A stretch of 64,000 bases of DNA from assembly GCF_003202405.1 (NCBI RefSeq), contig NZ_QJHL01000001.1:2232001-2296000 (forward strand), written 5' to 3'. The stretch's first letter is position 1; each line of letters begins with the position of its first letter. The DNA comes from Flavobacterium hydrophilum (GTDB taxonomy: Bacteria > Bacteroidota > Bacteroidia > Flavobacteriales > Flavobacteriaceae). This document shows, piece after piece, positions 56,727-64,000 of this stretch. The notes under the pieces were generated by a model. The model was not told where the DNA came from. It was given only the letters and a program-made list of their open reading frames with translations, and made no database searches. Position numbers and translations under genes: made by a program.

Positions 56727-59051
56727 TTAGTTTTTAATAAACTTCATACCTGAACTTCCTTTATCTGATTTAACCTTTAGAAAGTAAGTTCCCGCTCTAA
56801 GCTTTGAAACATCAATACTTGAAACTGATTTTGCATTTGGAACCGCAATCACCAATTGCCCTAAAATGTCATAAATCGCTAATGATTGTATTTCAATAGC
56901 CTGTTTAGCGTTAATATTTAAAACATCACTTACCGGATTTGGATATAAGGCAAAATAATTAGAAAACTCAAAATCTGGATTACTTAAAGTCGTTTGAAAT
57001 TTTGATGTCGCTTTATTAGTAAGTATCGGGAAATTATAATCAAAATAAATATTCGCCTCGTTTGTAAACGAATCCCCAACTTTTAATGTTGGAAGTGTCT
57101 TGATTTTAAAAGCAACATAACCGTCATTATTCGCATCATCAAAAGGAAGATTGATATTTTCGAAAATAAATTCCACTTTATTTCCTTCTGAAATTTTAGT
57201 TACAAATGAATGACTTGAACTAGTTGGAATTAAAGTCGAAATATCAAATTTTGATAAATCAATCATGTCTTTTACGACGATACTTTGTGCTTGATAAGTT
57301 CCTGTATTTTCAAAACGAATCATGTAATGTACATACTCCCCTATTAAACTTGGAGTGATAATAGAACCTTCCAAACACGTTTTATCATTTGGATCGTAAG
57401 AACCTACTACGGTTTGATTTAATGTGAATGTATTATCAATTAGAGTTTCGTCTGTGGCTTGTGATACTATAGTCGCTGTTAATTTTAATATATCACCGTT
57501 GTTTACTGCAGGAGTTTCCATTGGTGAATTTACATTCATTGTAAAAATTATCTCTTTACTTTCAAACGGCTGTAAATTTATAAAATTCCATTCTAAATTA
57601 CCTGATGTCTGATTAGAGAATGCTGTACTTGAAGAAACATAATCCAATATAGTATCATCAAATTTGATGTTAATTGAACCTGTTTGTGTTTTATTCCCTT
57701 TATTTTTATAGACTATCTTATATTTTGCGTCAAAACCGGGTCTTGAAACATCAATTGGTAATAAAGATATTTCTAAATCTGGATGTACACCATTAGGCGT
57801 AACACAAAAATTTTGTACAAATGGAGTTCCTACACTTGGAAAACTAACTGCAACAGCACTAGGAAAAACCGAAAAGTAATCTGGATTTTCAATTACTGGC
57901 GTAAGAGTATGTGTTCCCGTTTGAACATATATAGAGTAAGCTCCCGAAGTGTTAGAAATTAAATTACTCGAAATTACTCCATTTGTAATAGAAAATTTCA
58001 AGTTTGGAAAAGTTTTATCACTGAAATCACATCCGTCTGAATTTGTATCAAATTTTGTATTTCCGTTAACTGCATAAAAAATTCCACCAGGAGTAAATGA
58101 GCAATAACTGCTTACTTGATAATAAGTGGAACCATACATTCTACTTATAGCTAAAGCTTGGGAATCATTTAAAATTAAAATATTTTTCAAGTTTTCCATC
58201 TCAAATTCATCACCACAAATATATTTCAGTTTAGGATTTGGCATCAATGACCTCCACGTTAAATCTTCAACAGATCCATTTTTAATAAACAAATTAGTCA
58301 GCTCAAAATTATAACCACAATATAACTTCTTAAGATTAGTCAAACTGCTTAAATCTAGTGTTGTAAATTTATTATTTTCACAGTCTAAATACTTTAGTTT
58401 ACTTAACCCATTAAATTTTAATAATTGTAATTGATTACCAGAACAATTCAAATATTGAAGATTTGTTAATCCGTTTAGATCTAAGGCAGTAAATTTATTA
58501 CCGGCACACCTCAAATCCAGAAGATTAATTAAGTTTAAATTTATTGAAGTAAAATGATTACTTCCAATGTCCAAAACTTGAAGATTTATTAAAAAATTTA
58601 TATCTAACGAAGTAAATTGATTATAACTACATTCTAAACTTTGAAGTTTAGTTAAGCCTCTCAAATCTAATGAACTTAATTTATTAGAGATACAGTTTAA
58701 CTTTTCAAGTTTAGTTAAACCACTTATATCTAATATTTCTAGCTTATTATAACTACAATTTAAAACTTTTAAATTAGTGAATTTTAAAATCCCCTCTAAT
58801 GAGGAAATCTTCTCACTATCAGGAACTCCTTGCTGATACACATTTAATTCAACAACTTCTAATGCCTCTTTCTCCTGGATTTCACCATCTTCATTCTTAT
58901 CAATTTTGGTATAATATCCCTGTGCGTCTTTTGCACAATCAAAATTCTTTAACAAAAAAGTTTTAAAATTAGCATCAGGAAAATTAATAATTTGTGCACT
59001 CAAACCATTAAAAAAGTAAAAAACAAAAAACAAAAAGTAAATTTTCTTCAT
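56727..59051 (-). CDS. Secreted leucine-rich-repeat protein with T9SS tail
   Basis: The 774-residue protein has a signal peptide and an EF-hand-like loop (DKNEDGEIQEKEA, about residue 50). About ten LRR units of 20-23 residues follow (about 75-270), seen as LKVLNCSYNKLEILDISGLT. The middle holds SdrD-like and DUF11-like strands, including NKGNKTQTGSINIKFDD and SYDPNDKTCLEG, a stretch frequent in T9SS proteins. The T9SS type A tail starts FALYPNPVSDVLNI and ends SGMKFIKN. It is likely secreted or surface-bound, for adhesion or binding. It is flanked on both sides by near-identical terminators. Confidence 0.9.
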   Translation of the reverse strand: MKKIYFLFFVFYFFNGLSAQIINFPDANFKTFLLKNFDCAKDAQGYYTKIDKNEDGEIQEKEALEVVELNVYQQGVPDSEKISSLEGILKFTNLKVLNCSYNKLEILDISGLTKLEKLNCISNKLSSLDLRGLTKLQSLECSYNQFTSLDINFLINLQVLDIGSNHFTSINLNLINLLDLRCAGNKFTALDLNGLTNLQYLNCSGNQLQLLKFNGLSKLKYLDCENNKFTTLDLSSLTNLKKLYCGYNFELTNLFIKNGSVEDLTWRSLMPNPKLKYICGDEFEMENLKNILILNDSQALAISRMYGSTYYQVSSYCSFTPGGIFYAVNGNTKFDTNSDGCDFSDKTFPNLKFSITNGVISSNLISNTSGAYSIYVQTGTHTLTPVIENPDYFSVFPSAVAVSFPSVGTPFVQNFCVTPNGVHPDLEISLLPIDVSRPGFDAKYKIVYKNKGNKTQTGSINIKFDDTILDYVSSSTAFSNQTSGNLEWNFINLQPFESKEIIFTMNVNSPMETPAVNNGDILKLTATIVSQATDETLIDNTFTLNQTVVGSYDPNDKTCLEGSIITPSLIGEYVHYMIRFENTGTYQAQSIVVKDMIDLSKFDISTLIPTSSSHSFVTKISEGNKVEFIFENINLPFDDANNDGYVAFKIKTLPTLKVGDSFTNEANIYFDYNFPILTNKATSKFQTTLSNPDFEFSNYFALYPNPVSDVLNINAKQAIEIQSLAIYDILGQLVIAVPNAKSVSSIDVSKLRAGTYFLKVKSDKGSSGMKFIKN

Positions 59052-59130
59052 ATATATAAATTTTCACACAAAAATAACTTTTCAAAACAATAACACAACT
59101 TTATTTGTTAAAAAAGAGATTATAAAAACA

Positions 59131-59159
59131 AAAAAAGTCCCACAGTGATGTGGGACTTT
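59131..59159 (-). terminator. rpsA terminator
   Basis: AAAGTCCCACA (59134-59144) pairs perfectly with TGTGGGACTTT (59149-59159), loop GTGA, followed on the minus strand by a T run. It lies 23 bases after the rpsA stop. Confidence 0.9.
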
Positions 59160-59181
59160 CTATTTATAAAAAAGCTAAGAA

Positions 59182-60960
59182 TTATTTTTTCTCAGTTTTT
59201 TCCATTTTAGCTTTCAATGCAGCTAATACATCATTGTTATCTCCTAAAGTTGCAGCTGGTGCATTAGTAGTAGAGTTAGATGAAGTATTTTCAGTTGCAG
59301 CTTTCACGTTTTTCTCTTCTTCTTCACGGAAGATAGCAGTGTGAGAAGCAACTACTCTTTTGAATTCTTTGTTGAATTCGATTACTTTGAAATCAGCAGT
59401 ATCACCTTTTTTCAATTTCTTTCCGTCTTCTTTTTCAAGGTGACGAGTAGGAATGAAAGCAACGATATCATCTCCGAATTCTACAGTAGCTCCTTTGTCA
59501 ACGATTTCAGAAATCTCACCGTTGTGGATAGTTCCTACAGCGAAAGAATCTTCGTATTGATCCCAAGGATTAGCTGTAGTTTGTTTGTGACCTAAAGATA
59601 ATTTACGTCCTTCAACATCTAATTCTAATACAACTACATCAAGTTTCTCACCAACATTTACAAATTCAGATGGGTGTTTGATTTTCTTAGTCCAAGACAA
59701 GTCAGAGATGTAGATTAATCCATCAATTCCTTCTTCTAATTCTACGAAAATACCAAAGTTTGTAAAGTTTCTAACGATACCTGTATGTTTAGAACCTACT
59801 GGGTATTTAGAAGTAATGTCAGTCCATGGATCCTGAGTTAATTGTTTGATACCTAATGACATCTTACGATCATCTCTGTCAAGAGTTAAAATAACTGCCT
59901 CAACAACATCTCCAACTTTCACGAAGTCCTGAGCAGAACGTAAGTGAGTAGACCATGACATTTCAGAAACGTGGATTAAACCTTCAACACCTTCAGCAAC
60001 TTCGATAAATGCACCGTAATCAGCGATTACAACTACTTTACCTTTTACTTTATCACCAATAGTTAAATTAGCATCTAAAGCATCCCATGGGTGAGCGTTT
60101 AATTGTTTCAATCCTAATTGAATTCTTGTTTTCTCATCATCGAAATCAAGGATTACAACGTTTAATTTTTGGTCTAATTCAAGAACTTCACTTGGGTGGT
60201 TGATTCTGCTCCAAGAAAGGTCAGTAATGTGAATTAATCCGTCAACACCACCTAAGTCAATGAACACACCATAAGAAGTAATGTTTTTAACAACACCTTC
60301 TAATACTTGTCCTTTTTGTAATTGACCGATGATTTCTTTTTTCTGTACTTCAATATCAGCCTCGATAAGCGCTTTGTGAGATACAACAACGTTTTTGAAT
60401 TCGTGGTTGATTTTTACCACTTTGAATTCCATCATTTTGTTTACATATACATCGTAGTCTCTAATTGGCTTAACGTCAATTTGAGAACCTGGTAAGAACG
60501 CCTCGATACCGAATACGTCAACGATCATACCTCCTTTAGTTCTGCATTTAACAAAACCGTTAACGATTTCTCCAGTTTCATTAGCTGCAATAACTCTATC
60601 CCAAGATTTGATAGTACGTGCTTTTCTGTGAGATAATACTAACTGACCTGTTTTATCCTCACGGATGTCGATTAATACTTCAACTTTGTCACCTACTTTT
60701 AAGTTTGGGTTGTAACGGAATTCGTTTAAAGAAATAACACCTTCAGATTTAGCATTGATATCAACGATAACGTCTCTATCTGTAATTCTAACAACAACAC
60801 CTTCAACTACTTCTTCCTGATCTGTAGCGATGAAAGTTTTTGATACTAGTTCTTCAAACTCTAATAAGTTTTTCTCATCTACTGCGTCGATTCCTTCTTG
60901 GAAGTTATGCCAGTTAAAATTTGCTAAAAACTCTTCTTGTGATTTTAATTGTTCAGACAT
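59182..60960 (-). CDS. rpsA: 30S ribosomal protein S1
   Basis: The 592-residue protein has six S1 RNA-binding repeats. Several are visible as VEGVVVRITDRDVIVDINAK, LEGVVKNITSYGVFIDLGGV and HTGIVRNFTNFGIFVELEEG. S1 binds mRNA and helps initiation on messages with weak Shine-Dalgarno sites, which is relevant to flavobacteria. An N-terminal acidic region and a C-terminal low-complexity tail (ATENTSSNSTTNAPAAT) match the Bacteroidota form. It appears monocistronic with its own terminator. The upstream region contains a TTAATTTG that may be a -7 box about 120 bases before the start. Confidence 0.97.
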   Translation of the reverse strand: MSEQLKSQEEFLANFNWHNFQEGIDAVDEKNLLEFEELVSKTFIATDQEEVVEGVVVRITDRDVIVDINAKSEGVISLNEFRYNPNLKVGDKVEVLIDIREDKTGQLVLSHRKARTIKSWDRVIAANETGEIVNGFVKCRTKGGMIVDVFGIEAFLPGSQIDVKPIRDYDVYVNKMMEFKVVKINHEFKNVVVSHKALIEADIEVQKKEIIGQLQKGQVLEGVVKNITSYGVFIDLGGVDGLIHITDLSWSRINHPSEVLELDQKLNVVILDFDDEKTRIQLGLKQLNAHPWDALDANLTIGDKVKGKVVVIADYGAFIEVAEGVEGLIHVSEMSWSTHLRSAQDFVKVGDVVEAVILTLDRDDRKMSLGIKQLTQDPWTDITSKYPVGSKHTGIVRNFTNFGIFVELEEGIDGLIYISDLSWTKKIKHPSEFVNVGEKLDVVVLELDVEGRKLSLGHKQTTANPWDQYEDSFAVGTIHNGEISEIVDKGATVEFGDDIVAFIPTRHLEKEDGKKLKKGDTADFKVIEFNKEFKRVVASHTAIFREEEEKNVKAATENTSSNSTTNAPAATLGDNNDVLAALKAKMEKTEKK

Positions 60961-61164
60961 GCTGATAAAAAAATTTGTATTCTGTTTTCCCTGAGTTTCA
61001 TAAAGCAGTAAAAAAACAGAAGTTGTTTTACATAAATAGTTGATTCCTAATGGAAACTCTTCTCTGCCAAAAGGACTGCAAAATTAATACATTTATTTGT
61101 AACAGCCAACAAAAACAGGTATGATTATCAGTTAATTGGTCAGAAGCACATGATTTTGTGGTTT

Positions 61165-61250
61165 TTCAAGACCAAAAGTCCCGCTTTCGCTCTTATCTTT
61201 TATGGCAAACCCTGCCATAAAAGGATAACCGCTCTATCGGGGCTAAATTA
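61165..61250. repeat. Dispersed hairpin element upstream of rpsA
   Basis: AGTCCCGCTTTCGCTC is followed by ATCTTTTATGGCA, a short loop, TGCCATAAAAGGAT and then ACCGCTCTATCGGGGCTAAA. Same family as 9585 and 12768 with a different hairpin tip. The 371-base gap 60961-61331 otherwise holds only upstream regions of the two divergent genes. Confidence 0.75.
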
Positions 61251-61331
61251 GAAGTTTTATTCTCCATCAAGTATTGAATCTAAATTTCTAATATAACCTC
61301 CTATATTTACAGCTAAAAAATCGTATCAAAT

Positions 61332-61832
61332 ATGAAAAAAGAAAATACAAAGTCATGTATATTATCCTTATTATTAATAGGGTTACTACTTTTTTCAACT
61401 TTTATGACATTCCTTTTTATTTTCGAATTTACAGACAATTACAAAATCATTAAACATGAAAAACAGTTTAAAAAGATAAAAGTAAAAATTGATTCTACAA
61501 AAACATCAAGTTCCAGAAGTGGAAAAAGTTCTGCAACTTCAACATCTACAACTTTTTATTTCAACAAAGGAAGTATCTTAACCAATCAAGATAGAAAAGG
61601 GATCATTTTGAATCATCAATCGTATGAGCAAGAAATATACGAATACATGACCGACCACCAAGATTCATTATATATTTGGAACTTAGATCATAAAACTTCA
61701 AAATTTGCTTATGAAGATCAAAAAAATATTAATATTTCAGAAGAAATTGAAAACAATAATAGAATAAAAATTTATTTTGTTGTTTACATTTTCTTTTTGG
61801 TATTATTTCTAAAGGTTAGAAACAGAATTTAA
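61332..61832 (+). CDS. Two-TM membrane protein of unknown function
   Basis: The 166-residue protein has a membrane helix at about residues 9-31 (LSLLLIGLLLFSTFMTFLFIF) and a second at the C-terminus (IYFVVYIFFLVLFLKV). Between them is a polar domain with a Ser/Thr-rich stretch (STKTSSSRSGKSSATSTSTT). The overall layout recalls DUF3592 proteins, but I cannot confirm the family. The gene is AT-rich and alone. Confidence 0.65.
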   Translation: MKKENTKSCILSLLLIGLLLFSTFMTFLFIFEFTDNYKIIKHEKQFKKIKVKIDSTKTSSSRSGKSSATSTSTTFYFNKGSILTNQDRKGIILNHQSYEQEIYEYMTDHQDSLYIWNLDHKTSKFAYEDQKNINISEEIENNNRIKIYFVVYIFFLVLFLKVRNRI

Positions 61833-61849
61833 AAAAGACTAATTAAAAC

Positions 61850-61882
61850 AAACCCGACAGGTATTGAAAACCTGTCGGGTTT
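61850..61882. terminator. Bidirectional terminator between converging genes
   Basis: AAACCCGACAGGT (61850-61862) pairs perfectly with ACCTGTCGGGTTT (61870-61882), a 13-base stem, between two convergent genes. Confidence 0.92.
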
Positions 61883-61901
61883 ATATATTTTTTTTTCAGT
61901 C

Positions 61902-63395
61902 TTAAGAATTAAACCAACCAGCAACCAATTCATCTTCAAAAGAATTAGCATTTTTATGCACAAACTCATTCGTATTTTTATCATAAGTATAATCCAGTTT
62001 CCAGCTTTCGTGATTCTCAGCGAGCTCTTTAATACTTTCACAAACAAAAGCAATTTCTTCATTCGTTGTCGTTGGGTGAATTGACATTCTGATCCATCCC
62101 GGTTTTTTGATTAAATCGCCAATCGTAATTTCATCAACCAGCTTATTCGAAGTTTCCTGATCTACATGCAGTAAAAAATGCCCGTAAGTTCCCGCACAAC
62201 TACAGCCTCCTCTGGTTTGAATTCCGAATCTGTCATTCAGTAATTTTACTCCTAAATTAAAATGCAAGTCCTCTATAAAAAACGAAATTACTCCTAACCT
62301 TTCCTGATGATGTCCCGCCAGAATTTTGATATTCGAAATCGGATTCAGCTCACTAAAAACAAAATCTACAATTTCATGCTCGCGCTGCAGGATGTTTTCA
62401 ATACCCATTTCTTCCTTCAGTTCAATAGCAAGAGCGGTTTTAATCACTTGCAGAAACCCTGGAGTTCCGCCGTCTTCACGGTCTTCAATATTATCAATAT
62501 ATTTATGTTCTCCCCAAGGATTTGTCCAGCTAACAGTTCCTCCGCCCGGACAATCCGGAATCATATTATTGTATAATTTTTTATTAAAAATCAAAACTCC
62601 TGAAGTTCCGGGACCTCCTAAAAATTTATGCGGTGAAAAGAAAATCGCATCCAAATATGCCTGTGGGTCTTCAGGATGCATATCAATTTGAACATAAGGC
62701 CCTGAACAGGCAAAATCTACAAAACAAACACCATTATACTGATGCATCAATTTTGCTACATCATGAAAAGGAGTTCTTAATCCGGTTACGTTTGAACATG
62801 CCGTAATCGAAGCAATTTTTATCGTTCTGTCTTTGTATTTTTCTAATAATTCTCTTAAATTATCCAGACTAAAAAGCCCTTTTTCAGTTTCAGAACACGG
62901 AATAATTTCAACATCTGCAATCGTTTCCAGCCAGGAAGTCTGATTCGAATGATGCTCCATATGAGAAATAAAAACAATCGGTTTTTTCTCAGCCGGAATA
63001 TTCGTAAAAGCCTTTAGGTTTTCAGGAACTTTCAAACCTAAAATTCGCTGAAACTTATTAATTACACCTGTCATTCCGGTACCATCTGTAATTAAAACAT
63101 CATCAGTATTGGCGTTTGTATGACGCTTGATAATGTGACGCGCATGATGATATGCCTTTGTCATAGCAGTCCCTGAAACAGTGGTTTCGGTATGAGTATT
63201 CGCAACAAAAGGACCAAATTCATTTAAAAGCTTTTCTTCGATTGGGCGATAGAGTCTTCCGCTGGCAGTCCAATCGGTATAAATGATTTTCTTTTTACCA
63301 TAAGGAGAATCAAAACACTGATCAATTCCAACAATATTCTGCCTAAAATCATTAAAATAAGCTTCTAAACCCGTGGTATTATTTTTGCTATTCAT
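61902..63395 (-). CDS. Class V aminotransferase, cysteine-desulfurase-like
   Basis: The start at 63395 gives 497 residues; the upstream in-frame ATG at 63455 lacks support. PLP-fold motifs are ISHMEHHSNQTSW, CFVDFACSGPYV and FFSPHKFLGGPGTSGVL, with the PLP Lys at residue 257. The late GGCSCAGTYGHFLL contains two cysteines in a position reminiscent of desulfurase Cys loops, but not the usual IscS or SufS loop. No partner suf or isc genes are present. The exact reaction is not known. Confidence 0.85.
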   Translation of the reverse strand: MNSKNNTTGLEAYFNDFRQNIVGIDQCFDSPYGKKKIIYTDWTASGRLYRPIEEKLLNEFGPFVANTHTETTVSGTAMTKAYHHARHIIKRHTNANTDDVLITDGTGMTGVINKFQRILGLKVPENLKAFTNIPAEKKPIVFISHMEHHSNQTSWLETIADVEIIPCSETEKGLFSLDNLRELLEKYKDRTIKIASITACSNVTGLRTPFHDVAKLMHQYNGVCFVDFACSGPYVQIDMHPEDPQAYLDAIFFSPHKFLGGPGTSGVLIFNKKLYNNMIPDCPGGGTVSWTNPWGEHKYIDNIEDREDGGTPGFLQVIKTALAIELKEEMGIENILQREHEIVDFVFSELNPISNIKILAGHHQERLGVISFFIEDLHFNLGVKLLNDRFGIQTRGGCSCAGTYGHFLLHVDQETSNKLVDEITIGDLIKKPGWIRMSIHPTTTNEEIAFVCESIKELAENHESWKLDYTYDKNTNEFVHKNANSFEDELVAGWFNS

Positions 63396-63577
63396 GGATG
63401 TACTTTTGTTTGACGGCAAATATATTGTTTTTAAATAAAATTGCAGAATTATCAATTAGAAACTTAAAATTTAAAATTACTTTTTACTATCTTTAATTAA
63501 TTAGTCTTTTTACAAACAATTTATCATAATATCCTACATAACTAATAGGAGAAATCGGTAAACTAAAATAATATTAA

Positions 63578-64000
63578 ATGAAAAATTTATCCGTAGCAAC
63601 CTTTGGTGGCGGCTGTTTTTGGTGCATAGAAGCTGTAATTCAGCGTTTAAACGGAATCGAAACCGTGAAATCCGGATATTCTGACGGACAAATTAAAAAT
63701 CCGGCTTACAGAGAGGTCTGCACCGGAAGAACCGGACATGCAGAAGTGATTCAGGTTGTTTTTAACCCTGACATAATTTCATACCATGACTTAATTACCA
63801 TTTTCATGACAAGCCATGATCCTACAACCCTAAATCGCCAGGGAGCTGACAGCGGAACACAATACCGTTCGATTATTTTATATCACGATGAAACACAAAA
63901 ATCAATTGCCGAACAGGTTTTCAGTGAACTAAAATCTGTTTTTCCGGATCCAATTGTAACACAGCTAAAACCTTTTCAGGTGTTTTATGAAGCCGAAGAA
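63578..64000 (+). CDS. msrA: Peptide-methionine (S)-S-oxide reductase, 5' part
   Basis: The gene runs off the right edge with 141 codons present. The signature FGGGCFWCIEAV near the start holds the catalytic Cys13. GYSDGQIKNPAYREVCTGRTGHAE, LNRQGADSGTQYRSII and other MsrA family stretches follow. It repairs oxidised methionine using thioredoxin. It is divergent from the aminotransferase gene. Confidence 0.95.
   Translation, partial: MKNLSVATFGGGCFWCIEAVIQRLNGIETVKSGYSDGQIKNPAYREVCTGRTGHAEVIQVVFNPDIISYHDLITIFMTSHDPTTLNRQGADSGTQYRSIILYHDETQKSIAEQVFSELKSVFPDPIVTQLKPFQVFYEAEE

Noticed and set aside
62326-62691. Plus-strand reading frame of 121 codons within the aminotransferase gene
   Set aside because: It is antisense to a clear PLP enzyme and has no recognisable protein features.
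1-64000. Insertion sequences, prophage, tRNA or rRNA genes
   Set aside because: None was recognised; the repeats present are short and non-coding.

Overview
The window looks like a chromosome segment of a Flavobacterium-type Bacteroidota bacterium. Evidence: low GC, SusC/SusD pairs, a hybrid two-component regulator, several proteins ending in the type IX secretion (T9SS) type A C-terminal domain, a TAnnTTTG promoter box, and dispersed intergenic repeats of the kind common in flavobacteria. The species is not determined.

Layout. (1) 1-14350 is mostly housekeeping: the end of thrA, then thrB and thrC (threonine synthesis), a lipoprotein, a methyltransferase-like protein, a GNAT acetyltransferase, outer-membrane phospholipase A, a HipA-like kinase with a DUF3037 partner, rluD with a PASTA protein, ddl, a zinc-ribbon membrane protein, a DUF421 protein, coaD, a PhnA protein and a fasciclin protein. 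Its intergenic gaps hold three families of dispersed repeats. (2) 14404-56049 is one large polysaccharide utilization locus (PUL). (3) 56120-64000 returns to ordinary genes: an ExbD-like protein, a leucine-rich-repeat T9SS protein, rpsA, a two-TM protein, a class V aminotransferase and the start of msrA.

The PUL. All its enzyme and transport genes lie on the minus strand. The regulator, a 1316-residue HTCS, is divergent at the right end (52099). Reading leftward, the first block (51652 to 40296) holds a duplicated alpha-beta protein of unknown function, a GH5-like lipoprotein, a GH43, an aldose epimerase, a GH31, a basic-secretory-protein-type metallopeptidase and a very large SGNH esterase. 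A lone GH43 gene (39949-38966) follows with its own promoter and terminator. The third block holds susC, susD and susE (38207-31935), then GH76, GH31, GH76, GH43, GH43 and GH31 (31487-14404). Secreted T9SS enzymes with ricin-type, beta/gamma-crystallin, PA14 and SusE-like modules would cut the glycan at the surface. SusCD would import the fragments, and periplasmic GH31, GH43 and GalM proteins would finish them. GH76 suggests an alpha-1,6-mannan backbone, and GH43 plus GH31 suggest furanosyl and alpha-linked decorations. A galactofuranose-containing fungal-type mannan is one possible target; this is inference only.

Regulation. A 138-bp block occurs twice in the same orientation, upstream of susC and upstream of the gene at 51652, and is the best candidate for the HTCS binding region. 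Separately, three LacI-like palindromes with a CG centre lie upstream of a GH43, a GH31 and a GH76 gene, although no LacI gene is visible here. Inverted repeats separate several genes of the long enzyme operon.
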